The position numbers were made by a program, and so were the translations under genes. Positions 1-7,359 of a stretch of DNA of 64,000 nt are shown in pieces (position 1 is the stretch's first letter; each line of letters starts with the position of its first letter). Under the pieces are notes generated by a model. That model worked only from the letters and a program-made list of their open reading frames with translations, made no database searches and was not told where the DNA came from. Where the stretch lies: assembly GCF_938030755.1 (NCBI RefSeq), contig NZ_CALHIF010000039.1, positions 1 through 64,000 of the forward strand. The letters run 5' to 3'. This DNA comes from an uncultured Granulicatella sp. (GTDB taxonomy: Bacteria > Bacillota > Bacilli > Lactobacillales > Aerococcaceae).

Positions 1-203
1 TCAATCATTTCTTGTTTTATTTCTGGAGGATAATAAATATTCTTCCCTCTTTTTACTATCTCTAAACCATAACGATCAATCAATTTAATCATATAGACAA
101 GATTTCTAGCATTTATACCAAACGTATCTGCAAGTCGTGAGTAGCTAAATCCTTGTTTTCTGAGTTCATAAATTTGAACTTTATCTTCATAAGTTAATTT
201 CAT
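1..203 (-). CDS. IS3-family transposase orfA-like helix-turn-helix protein, 3' part outside window
   Basis: Reading leftward from ATG at 203-201 gives 67 codons with no stop before the window edge. The peptide begins MKLTYEDKVQIYELRKQGFS and continues with a helix-turn-helix (SYSRLADTFGINARN) and then LIDRYGLEIVKRGKN, the pattern of the N-terminal DNA-binding half of IS3-family OrfA. The protein would bind the element ends during transposition. There is no strong ribosome site directly before the ATG, and the inverted repeat lies just upstream, as expected if expression is kept low. Only the N-terminus is visible, so intactness is unknown. Confidence 0.6.
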   Translation of the reverse strand, partial: MKLTYEDKVQIYELRKQGFSYSRLADTFGINARNLVYMIKLIDRYGLEIVKRGKNIYYPPEIKQEMI

Positions 204-212
204 AAAAAAGCA

Positions 213-247
213 CCCCAAAAGTTAGATTTTCTGTCTAACTTTTGGGG
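213..247. repeat. 14-bp perfect inverted repeat at IS end
   Basis: Arms 213-226 and 234-247 pair perfectly around a 7-nt loop. No T-run follows on either side, so it is not a standard terminator. It is probably part of the IS end and could insulate the transposase from outside transcription. Confidence 0.6.
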
Positions 248-253
248 ACTTCA

Positions 254-273
254 AATTACCATATATGGTAATT
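254..273. repeat. 20-bp perfect palindrome
   Basis: AATTACCATATATGGTAATT reads the same on both strands. It lies between the IS end and the stop of the YolD-like gene. It may be the insertion target of the IS or a weak terminator for the minus-strand gene; no loop or T-tract supports the latter strongly. Confidence 0.5.
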
Positions 274-279
274 GCAGGT

Positions 280-624
280 TTAATCTAATTCCATGCAAGC
301 AACGATTTGATCCACATTCAAGATATGAGTGATGTTAGATCCTTCTTCTAAAAATACAAAGTGGTTATTCATTTGAATAGGGCTCTTAATCATACCGTTC
401 TTCGTGAATGTAATTAAATTCCCAGCGTTATCGTATTTCTCGAAGTGGAGTACGATTGGTTTCTTGAAGTAGAAGCTGTGGTGAATTTGTTCAACCACGT
501 CAATCAGTGGCATAACATTTGGTTTAAAGAACACATCTCTTTCTTCATATTCCTCTTGAGAGACTTGTAGTTTATTGATTAATGGTTTGATAAATGATGT
601 GAATGGTGTTTTGCGTTGTTCCAT
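280..624 (-). CDS. YolD-like protein, probably SOS-induced
   Basis: A 114-residue soluble protein with no signal or membrane segment. The C-terminal half (YFKKPIVLHFEKYDNAG, then a short turn and strands ending LNVDQIVACMELD) looks like the beta-rich YolD-like domain, in which a G/N-containing turn is followed by an I..DDIV-type end; the similarity is by eye and moderate. YolD proteins are often encoded beside Y-family polymerases of the DinB/UvrX type. The gene has a good ribosome site (GGAGGT) and a sigma-A promoter (658-686) overlapped by a LexA-type box, with a second box at 637-650. Its 3' side is cut off from any partner by the IS element 30 bp downstream. Function otherwise unknown. 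Confidence 0.5.
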   Translation of the reverse strand: MEQRKTPFTSFIKPLINKLQVSQEEYEERDVFFKPNVMPLIDVVEQIHHSFYFKKPIVLHFEKYDNAGNLITFTKNGMIKSPIQMNNHFVFLEEGSNITHILNVDQIVACMELD

Positions 625-636
625 TTTCGATACCTC

Positions 637-686
637 CGAACATTTGTTTGCATACTTATTATACGAACAAACGTTCTAAAAAGCAA
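637..686 (-). promoter_or_regulatory. Promoter with two LexA/DinR-type boxes
   Basis: On the minus strand, -35 TTGCTT (686-681) and -10 TATAAT (663-658) are 17 nt apart. The spacer is occupied by CGAAC-AAAC-GTTCT (664-677), a full match to the Gram-positive LexA consensus CGAACnnnnGTTCK; a second site CGAAC-ATTT-GTTTG (637-650) with one mismatch lies in the leader next to the ribosome site. The 12-nt core GAACAAACGTTC recurs exactly in front of recA (47085-47096), which supports the reading. Confidence 0.8.
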
Positions 687-772
687 TAGAAAAGAAAAAT
701 TTTTTCAAAAAAGTTGTGTTTCTTCCTATTTATAAAGTTTCGTTTTGCCCGAGAATACTGGTAAATTATCGT

Positions 773-801
773 TTGATACCTAGCAAAAGAAAGTTTATAA
801 T
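773..801 (+). promoter_or_regulatory. Promoter of the V-ATPase operon
   Basis: TTGATA (773-778) and TATAAT (796-801) are separated by 17 nt, a near-consensus sigma-A promoter. The leader contains a small hairpin, ATTCGT-GAAA-ACGAAT (822-837), shortly before the ntpF ribosome site. Confidence 0.8.
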
Positions 802-853
802 GGTAAGGTAAGCATTTTACTATTCGTGAAAACGAATGGATTGGAGGTGTCAC

Positions 854-1180
854 ATGAGTCAAGAGATTCTAAATTCTGTTTTAGCGATTGAATCTGAGGC
901 GAAAGCGTTGAAGGAAAAATTCGATGAAAAGCTTTCTGAAACGAAAGCAGCAACAGATCAAAGAGTGAATGAAGCAAAATCGAATATGGAACAATCGTTA
1001 GAAGTTTACGCTAAGGAGTTGAAAGAAAAAAATCAACAAAAGAGAGCGGCTTTTGAAACGAAAGTGAAAGAGGAAGAACAAGCAGAAATTCATGCGTTAA
1101 CAGAACGTTTCAATAATCTGAAGCAGGATTTAGTTCAGGATACTGTGAAGGAGGTGTTGAAGAGATATGGCGATAGCTAA
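854..1180 (+). CDS. ntpF: V-type Na+-ATPase peripheral-stalk subunit NtpF
   Basis: First gene of the V-ATPase operon. The start at 854 follows GGAGGTG with good spacing; an upstream in-frame ATG at 836 has no ribosome site and is rejected. The 108-residue product is almost all charged heptad-like coiled coil (many E, K, A and Q; for example ETKAATDQRVNEAKSNMEQS), as expected for the small stalk subunit that pairs with NtpE to link the V1 head to NtpI. It overlaps ntpI by 14 nt, which suggests translational coupling. The call rests on composition and on its place in the Enterococcus hirae-type gene order. Confidence 0.85.
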   Translation: MSQEILNSVLAIESEAKALKEKFDEKLSETKAATDQRVNEAKSNMEQSLEVYAKELKEKNQQKRAAFETKVKEEEQAEIHALTERFNNLKQDLVQDTVKEVLKRYGDS

Positions 1181-3131
1181 AATGAATAAAGTCATGTTAA
1201 TTGCTCCTACAGAAAAGCAAAATGACTTATTAGATGCTATTCAAGAATTACAATCGTTAGAAGTAACCTCTCTAGAACAGGCAAAAGAACTATTTACACA
1301 AAAATCCATCGTTTTGAAAGATGCCGATGAACAAGAAGTAAATACTCTTCAACAAAAGTTCGAAGGAATTAATGCGGCGATTGCTTTTGTAGAAAAAAAT
1401 CAAAAGCAACCCTCGATGATTCAACAGTTAAAAATTGCAAAGGAACAGTTTACACTATCTGAGCTTCAAGCGGAAGTTTCAAAGTGGAATACGGATGAGC
1501 TCGTTCAACATGTTGAAAATATTCGTTCTTCTTTACGCAAAAAAGAGGATGAATTAAAAGAACTCAGAGAAAAAGAAACGCTGTTACGTAAGTGGAGTGT
1601 TCTTGATTTTTATCCAAAAGATATTTTCAAACATCCTTATACGAAGACAAAGATGGGTGTCATTCCTCAAGCAGTGGATAATGCATACTTAGAAATTTTG
1701 AAGAATAGTGAACTAATCTCTGTTCATGAGGTGTATCATACGCGTGAGGAAATCGGACTTCTTGTGACCTATCCAAGAAAGGCACAATTAGAAGCCAAAA
1801 CGGAACTTGCTAAAGCACATTTCAGTATTGTATGGTACGCCTTTGAAGAAGCTCCTTCTATTGAGTTGGAGAAAAATTTAAAAGCCCAACAAGACGTACT
1901 AGACGAGAAGAAAGCCATTCTGTCTTCATTGGAAGAGGAGAAAGATTTACTTCGTAAGTTGAAACTTTCTTCGGAAGCAAGTTTTAATGCATTGCAAAAA
2001 GAAAAAGCAAAAAATGAATTAGTGAATGGGGAACATGTTTTTGTTCTTCAGGGATGGATGACGACTAAAGCGGTAGAAGATGTAGAACAGCAATTAGGAG
2101 AAAAATTAGGAGAAGGAGAATATGTTTTCCTTCCACTCGAAATTTCTAAAGAAGAGTACGAAGAAGTACCGATTGTGTTAGAAAATAATGCATTTTTACA
2201 ACCGTTTGAAAATCTAACAGAAATGTATGGATTACCAAAATATGGAGAACTCGATCCTACACCATTTACGGCACCATTTTACCTTGCGTTCTTTGGAATG
2301 ATGGCTGCTGATTTAGGATATGGAGCTTTGCTGTGGTTAGGTACTTTTCTACTATTGAAATTTTTCCATTTTGATAAAGGAATGTGTAGAAACTTGAAGT
2401 TTTTCCATTTACTTAGCTACCCGGTAATGTTATGGGGAATCGTATTTGGTTCAGCTTTCGGGGCAGATTTACCATTCCAACCACTATCATTATCGAATGA
2501 CTTAATCACGATTATGATTATTTCAATTATATTCGGTGTCGTTCAAATCATGGTCGGACTATCTCTAGGTGCCTACGCTAATCTTAAGAAGAAGGCCTAT
2601 ACCGATGCCTACACAAGTCATATTGGTTGGCTTGCGATTTTAACGGGTCTCATTTTGTACGTAGTTGGTGGAATGGTACTCAATATTTCTTGGATTGCAA
2701 CAATTGGATCTTCGATTTCGATTATTGCAGCCATTGGTATTGTAGTTGTCACAGTACTAACTAGTGATAATAAATGGGGCGGCCTAGCAAGTGGGCTCTA
2801 CAATTTATATGGAATCAGTGGATATGTAGCAGATATCGTTAGTTATACCCGTTTAATGGCATTAGCCGTTTCAGGAGGAAGTATTGCAAGTGCATTTAAT
2901 ATGTTGGTTGGATTTTTACCACCAGTTGCACGTTTTTCAGCAGGAATCATCCTTATCATTGCGCTACACGGATTGAATATTTTCCTTTCGTTCCTAGGAG
3001 CATATGTTCACGGGTTACGTCTTCAGTTCGTAGAATTTTTCGGTAAGTTCTATGAGGGTGGAGGAAGAGCACATAAACCATTCAAAACTTATGAAAAGTA
3101 TATTGATATAAAACATCAAAAATCAGAATAA
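1167..3131 (+). CDS. ntpI: V-type Na+-ATPase membrane subunit NtpI (subunit a)
   Basis: A 654-residue protein with two parts: an N-terminal cytosolic coiled-coil arm (about residues 1-340) and a C-terminal membrane domain with about seven to eight hydrophobic segments (from about 370). The conserved stretch SYTRLMALAVSGGSIA near residue 560 carries the arginine (R562) expected to face the rotor glutamate of NtpK and drive ion release. The start follows GGAGGTG and lies inside the end of ntpF. It is the stator channel subunit of the Vo sector and acts in the plasma membrane. Confidence 0.95.
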   Translation: MAIAKMNKVMLIAPTEKQNDLLDAIQELQSLEVTSLEQAKELFTQKSIVLKDADEQEVNTLQQKFEGINAAIAFVEKNQKQPSMIQQLKIAKEQFTLSELQAEVSKWNTDELVQHVENIRSSLRKKEDELKELREKETLLRKWSVLDFYPKDIFKHPYTKTKMGVIPQAVDNAYLEILKNSELISVHEVYHTREEIGLLVTYPRKAQLEAKTELAKAHFSIVWYAFEEAPSIELEKNLKAQQDVLDEKKAILSSLEEEKDLLRKLKLSSEASFNALQKEKAKNELVNGEHVFVLQGWMTTKAVEDVEQQLGEKLGEGEYVFLPLEISKEEYEEVPIVLENNAFLQPFENLTEMYGLPKYGELDPTPFTAPFYLAFFGMMAADLGYGALLWLGTFLLLKFFHFDKGMCRNLKFFHLLSYPVMLWGIVFGSAFGADLPFQPLSLSNDLITIMIISIIFGVVQIMVGLSLGAYANLKKKAYTDAYTSHIGWLAILTGLILYVVGGMVLNISWIATIGSSISIIAAIGIVVVTVLTSDNKWGGLASGLYNLYGISGYVADIVSYTRLMALAVSGGSIASAFNMLVGFLPPVARFSAGIILIIALHGLNIFLSFLGAYVHGLRLQFVEFFGKFYEGGGRAHKPFKTYEKYIDIKHQKSE

Positions 3132-3148
3132 ATGGAGGAAATATAATT

Positions 3149-3631
3149 ATGACAAACTGGTTAACATTTTTCGCTGAAAATGGTGGAGGGCAAATCTTTG
3201 CTGCTCTAGGGATGGCAATTGCCATTATCTTCTCAGGGATCGGATCATCAAAAGGGGTAGGGATTGCCGGTGAAGCAGCTGCTGCCTTAATTAAAGAACA
3301 ACCTGAAAAATTCGTTCAAGCATTAATCTTACAACTATTACCTGGTACACAAGGGATCTACGGATTCATCGTTGCCTTCTTCATCATGATTAACATGTCA
3401 GCTTCAATGACATTAGCAGCTGGTTTATACTTATTCATGGCAGCTTTACCAATCGCATTCACTGGTTTATTCTCAGGAATTGCTCAAGGTAAAGTAGCAG
3501 CAGCAGGGGTACAAATCTTAGCGAAAAAACCTGAAGAATCTACTAAAGGGATTATCTTTGCCGCAATGGTTGAAACTTACGCAATCTTAGGATTACTTGC
3601 TTCTATCTTAATTATCATTAACAAAGGTTAA
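3149..3631 (+). CDS. ntpK: V-type Na+-ATPase rotor ring subunit NtpK (16 kDa proteolipid)
   Basis: A 160-residue, four-helix duplicated proteolipid. With a +3 offset to E. hirae NtpK, all residues known there to coordinate Na+ are present: L64, T67 and Q68 in LPGTQG, Q113 in GIAQG, and E142 in AAMVETYAIL. This indicates a Na+- rather than H+-driven ring. The ribosome site TGGAGGA precedes the start at 3149. Codon use is noticeably biased compared with neighbours, fitting high expression of a multi-copy subunit. Confidence 0.95.
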   Translation: MTNWLTFFAENGGGQIFAALGMAIAIIFSGIGSSKGVGIAGEAAAALIKEQPEKFVQALILQLLPGTQGIYGFIVAFFIMINMSASMTLAAGLYLFMAALPIAFTGLFSGIAQGKVAAAGVQILAKKPEESTKGIIFAAMVETYAILGLLASILIIINKG

Positions 3632-3645
3632 GAGGAGGGGTATTC

Positions 3646-4230
3646 TTGAAAGATTTAGAGCAACTAAAACAACTTATTCTAGCGGATTTAGAAAAAGAAT
3701 CAAAGCAGCGAATTGAGGTTGCTACTAAAGAACAAGAAGAACGCATCAATCAAATGAATGCCCAATATTCGCAACAAGAAATGGCGAAGAAAACGGCATT
3801 AAAACAAGAAGCAAAATCACAATACGAAAAAGAGCAACAGACTATTTTGAACGCAAGTAAAAAAGAAGTCTTGCGCGTAAAACGTGAACTTCTTGAGAGT
3901 GTATTTGAGGACGTTCTACAAGTAATGTCAACCTGGAATGGGGAAACATTACGTCTCTTTATCGAGTCAGCTATTCGCAAATTACCAAAACAACAACAAA
4001 CAACTCTTACTTTTGGAGAACAAACCGTTTTTCGTTTGAGCGATGAAGACAAACTCGCATTAACTGCGCAATTTGCCTTCGTTCAAATCGACACAGCAAC
4101 TCTTCCAAAGAAAGCAGGATTTGTGTTGAAACAAGAAGGTATCGAATATAACTATTTATTCGAAGCATTAATTGAAGATTTAAAAGAAGAATATTCACCT
4201 ATCTTAGCTAGAAAAGCATTCATTGGGTAA
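3646..4230 (+). CDS. ntpE: V-type Na+-ATPase peripheral-stalk subunit NtpE
   Basis: A 194-residue subunit with an N-terminal charged coiled coil (about residues 1-90) and a globular C-terminus ending SPILARKAFIG, the E-subunit pattern. Translation starts at TTG 3646 after AGAGGAGGGG; no ATG is suitably placed. With NtpF it forms the stalk that holds the catalytic head against rotation. Confidence 0.9.
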   Translation: MKDLEQLKQLILADLEKESKQRIEVATKEQEERINQMNAQYSQQEMAKKTALKQEAKSQYEKEQQTILNASKKEVLRVKRELLESVFEDVLQVMSTWNGETLRLFIESAIRKLPKQQQTTLTFGEQTVFRLSDEDKLALTAQFAFVQIDTATLPKKAGFVLKQEGIEYNYLFEALIEDLKEEYSPILARKAFIG

Positions 4231-4241
4231 GGAGGGATGGA

Positions 4242-5243
4242 ATGAATGATTTAGCCTATTCAGGAGTGAATACGACCGTTCGTATTCTTGAACAGCAATT
4301 ACTGTCCAAGGAACAATTGAATGGGATTCTCGTATCTAAATCCTTACAACAAGCATTAGAAGCCTTGCAAAAGACAAGTTATGAGGTAGATGTACAAGAA
4401 GTTCTAGAATCAAGACAGTTTGACCCCGTCCTAGATGCCCATTTGAAGCGCAACTATGATGAGGTGTTAGAACTCATTCCAGATGCATCACTTCTTGATG
4501 TATTCTCGATTCGTTACACTTACCATAATCTAAAAGTTCTTCTGAAATCGAAGTTCTCTGGAAAAGACTTAAAACATTTATGTGTACCGTTAGGACGTTA
4601 TTCTCTCGATACATTAAATCAATTAGTCGAAACCCAAGATTCACTCGATGTCCCAGCCATCATGATTGAAGGTGTCCGTGAAGCGTATGCCGATTTTGAA
4701 AACTTTGGTCGCCTCGAAGCGGCGGATGTATTTATGGATCGCTACTATTTCAAACATCTTCGACTCATCGACCGTACCATGAATCAAGAGGTCATCCATC
4801 AAATCGTGAACATTATGATTGATTTGGAAAATATCACCATCTTAATTCGTGCCGCAAAGCAAAAACAATCACGCTCATTCTTAATTGGGGTATTGTCTAG
4901 TGAAGGTACGGTAGATAAGACATTATTAATCGATGAAGTACTCGAAAAGGGAACAGAAGCTCTGATTGACCTTTATCGTCACGTTCCATACTATGACAAG
5001 ATTGTTGCGATTTTAGAACAGGAAGAACATCCAGTCTTTGCATTGGAATTATTAAAAGAAGAATTGATTTATCACATTCTGGAAGAAGCGACTTTTGAAC
5101 CATTTGGACCACTGCCTAGTCTAGCGTATATTCATGCGTTAGAGATGGAAGTGAAAAACCTTCGTCTATTACTTGTTGGTGTGGACAATGAGTTTACTGA
5201 AGAACAATTAAGAGAAAGGATGCGACCAGTTTATGTCTCATAA
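4242..5243 (+). CDS. ntpC: V-type Na+-ATPase subunit NtpC (subunit d)
   Basis: A 333-residue mostly helical protein with the features of subunit C/d: SIRYTYHNLKVLLKSKF and RNYDEVLELIPDASLLD in the first half and ALEMEVKNLRLLLVGVD near the C-terminus. It sits between the NtpK ring and the central shaft NtpD/NtpG. The ribosome site GGAGGGATGGA precedes ATG 4242, 11 nt after ntpE, and the end overlaps ntpG by 11 nt. Confidence 0.92.
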   Translation: MNDLAYSGVNTTVRILEQQLLSKEQLNGILVSKSLQQALEALQKTSYEVDVQEVLESRQFDPVLDAHLKRNYDEVLELIPDASLLDVFSIRYTYHNLKVLLKSKFSGKDLKHLCVPLGRYSLDTLNQLVETQDSLDVPAIMIEGVREAYADFENFGRLEAADVFMDRYYFKHLRLIDRTMNQEVIHQIVNIMIDLENITILIRAAKQKQSRSFLIGVLSSEGTVDKTLLIDEVLEKGTEALIDLYRHVPYYDKIVAILEQEEHPVFALELLKEELIYHILEEATFEPFGPLPSLAYIHALEMEVKNLRLLLVGVDNEFTEEQLRERMRPVYVS

Positions 5244-5544
5244 AATTGCCGTAGTGGGCGACAAAGATTCCATCCTTCCTTTTAAAATTTTAGGGTTTGA
5301 CGTGTATCCTTGCCATGAAGCGCAAAGTGCACGAAAGACGATTGATGAACTTGCTGGAGATCAATTTGGGATTATTTATGTAACGGAAGCTATTGCTAGT
5401 CAGATTCCGGAAACGATTCGTCGTTATGATGCAGAAATTTCACCAGCCATCATCCTCATTCCAAACCATAAAGGATCTTTAGGAATTGGAAAATCAAGAA
5501 TTCAAGAAAATGTTGAAAAAGCGGTTGGACAAAACATCTTATAA
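5233..5544 (+). CDS. ntpG: V-type Na+-ATPase shaft subunit NtpG (subunit F)
   Basis: A 103-residue protein starting MSHKIAVVGDKDSILPFK, the typical subunit F opening (VVGD, F..LG). It folds as a small alpha/beta domain on the central shaft with NtpD. It overlaps the end of ntpC, so it is probably translated by coupling. Confidence 0.92.
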   Translation: MSHKIAVVGDKDSILPFKILGFDVYPCHEAQSARKTIDELAGDQFGIIYVTEAIASQIPETIRRYDAEISPAIILIPNHKGSLGIGKSRIQENVEKAVGQNIL

Positions 5545-5577
5545 CCAACCAATCACTAAACTAAGGGAGGTACCTCA

Positions 5578-7359
5578 GTGAAGATCGGAAGAATCGTAAA
5601 AGTATCAGGTCCTCTTGTGACTGCTGAAGGAATGGAAGATGCGAATATTCAAGATATTTGTCGCGTAGGTCATCTAGGCCTTATCGGTGAGATCATCGAA
5701 ATGCGTAAAGATATCGCATCCATTCAGGTATATGAAGAAACTTCAGGAATTGGACCAGGAGAACCCGTTGAAACAACAGGGGAAGCATTATCTGTTGAAT
5801 TGGCGCCAGGGATTGTATCTCAAATGTTTGATGGGATTCAACGTCCCCTCAATAAATTTAAAGAAGTATCGCAAAGTGACTTCTTAGTCCGCGGAACAAA
5901 CGTGGATGCTCTAGACCGTGAAAAAGAGTGGGAATTCGTTCCTACTGCTACAGTTGGTCAAGAAGTAGAAGCCGGAGACATTATTGGTTATGTACAAGAA
6001 ACAAAAGTTGTACAACATAAAATCATGGTGCCATATGGTGTTAAAGGTAAATTAGTAAAAGTGGAAGCTGGAAACTTCAAAATTGAAGATACAGTGTACC
6101 AAATCGAAACAGAATCAGGCGTACGTGATTTCAACTTAATTCAACGTTGGCCAGTACGTCGTGGTCGTCCATATAAAATAAAGAAAAATACGGAAGTTCC
6201 AATGTTAACAGGACAACGTGTTATCGATACTTTCTTCCCAGTAACAAAAGGGGGAGCAGCAGCTGTACCAGGGCCATTCGGAGCTGGTAAAACAGTGGTG
6301 CAACACCAAATCGCGAAATGGGCAGACGTGGATATCGTAGTATACGTAGGTTGTGGGGAACGTGGAAACGAAATGACTGACGTATTGAACGAATTCCCTG
6401 AATTGATTGACCCAACAACTGGTGAATCTATCATGGAACGTACGATCTTAATCGCAAACACTTCTAACATGCCAGTAGCGGCTCGTGAAGCGTCTATTTA
6501 CACAGGAATCACTATTGCGGAATACTTCCGTGATATGGGATATAACGTAGCTATCATGGCAGACTCAACCTCACGTTGGGCAGAAGCGCTTCGTGAAATG
6601 TCTGGACGTCTAGAAGAAATGCCAGGGGACGAAGGTTACCCAGCATACTTAGGAAGCCGTATCGCAGAATACTACGAACGTGCTGGACGTGTTGAAACAT
6701 TAGGTAGCGATGGCCGTGAAGGTACCATTACAGCAATCGGTGCCGTATCACCTCCAGGGGGAGATACATCAGAACCAGTCACACAAAATACATTACGTGT
6801 AGCGAAAGTATTCTGGGGATTAGATGCAACATTGGCGCAAAAACGTCACTTCCCATCTATGAACTGGTTAACTTCTTACTCATTGTATGATCCAGAAGTG
6901 GGTAAATACATGGATGAGAATGTGCATTCAAACTGGTCTGAATTTGTTCAACATGCAATGAACACATTACAAGAAGAAGCAAGCTTAGAAGAAATCGTTC
7001 GTTTAGTTGGTCTTGAATCATTATCTGAACGTGACCGTTTAACAATGATGACAGCTAAAATGCTTCGTGAAGACTTCTTACAACAAAATGCGTTTGACGA
7101 TGTCGATACATTCTCATCTCGTGAGAAACAATATCGCATGTTAGAACTTATCTTGACATTTGAAAAAGAAGCGCGCCGTGCGATGAAACTTGGTTCATAC
7201 TATGCGGAAATTATCGACGGAACAGAAGATGTACGTGACCGTATTGCACGTTCAAAATATATTCCAGAATCTGAAATGGCTCGTTTCGATGAAATCAGAG
7301 AGCAAATTAAAACAGATATCGAAAAAACAATTCAACATGGAGGGATGACACATGCTTAA
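5578..7359 (+). CDS. ntpA: V-type Na+-ATPase catalytic subunit A
   Basis: A 593-residue catalytic subunit. The P-loop GPFGAGKT is at residues 232-239, with K238 as in E. hirae NtpA. The bulge region between residues 80 and 200 and the later AIMADSTSRWAEALREMSGR and SPPGGDTSEPVTQ stretches are typical. Translation starts with GTG at 5578 after AAGGGAGG. It hydrolyses ATP at the interface with NtpB. The stop overlaps the ntpB start. Confidence 0.97.
   Translation: MKIGRIVKVSGPLVTAEGMEDANIQDICRVGHLGLIGEIIEMRKDIASIQVYEETSGIGPGEPVETTGEALSVELAPGIVSQMFDGIQRPLNKFKEVSQSDFLVRGTNVDALDREKEWEFVPTATVGQEVEAGDIIGYVQETKVVQHKIMVPYGVKGKLVKVEAGNFKIEDTVYQIETESGVRDFNLIQRWPVRRGRPYKIKKNTEVPMLTGQRVIDTFFPVTKGGAAAVPGPFGAGKTVVQHQIAKWADVDIVVYVGCGERGNEMTDVLNEFPELIDPTTGESIMERTILIANTSNMPVAAREASIYTGITIAEYFRDMGYNVAIMADSTSRWAEALREMSGRLEEMPGDEGYPAYLGSRIAEYYERAGRVETLGSDGREGTITAIGAVSPPGGDTSEPVTQNTLRVAKVFWGLDATLAQKRHFPSMNWLTSYSLYDPEVGKYMDENVHSNWSEFVQHAMNTLQEEASLEEIVRLVGLESLSERDRLTMMTAKMLREDFLQQNAFDDVDTFSSREKQYRMLELILTFEKEARRAMKLGSYYAEIIDGTEDVRDRIARSKYIPESEMARFDEIREQIKTDIEKTIQHGGMTHA

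Larger units (their letters stand above)
1..250 (-). mobile_element. IS3-family-like insertion sequence, partial (one end)
   Basis: The left edge of the window holds the 5' part of a transposase orfA-type gene read leftward, preceded by a perfect 14-bp inverted repeat (213-226 and 234-247, core CCCCAAAAGTTAGA) with a 7-nt loop. The motif TCTAACTTTTGGGG close to the orfA start is typical, from memory, of IS3-family elements in Lactobacillales. The rest of the element lies outside the window, so size, orfB and the other terminal repeat cannot be judged. The outer boundary is placed near 250 only because the repeat ends there. Confidence 0.6.

Noticed and set aside
659..862. Minus-strand open frame between the YolD-like gene and ntpF
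   Set aside because: It spans the divergent promoters and has no start signals.
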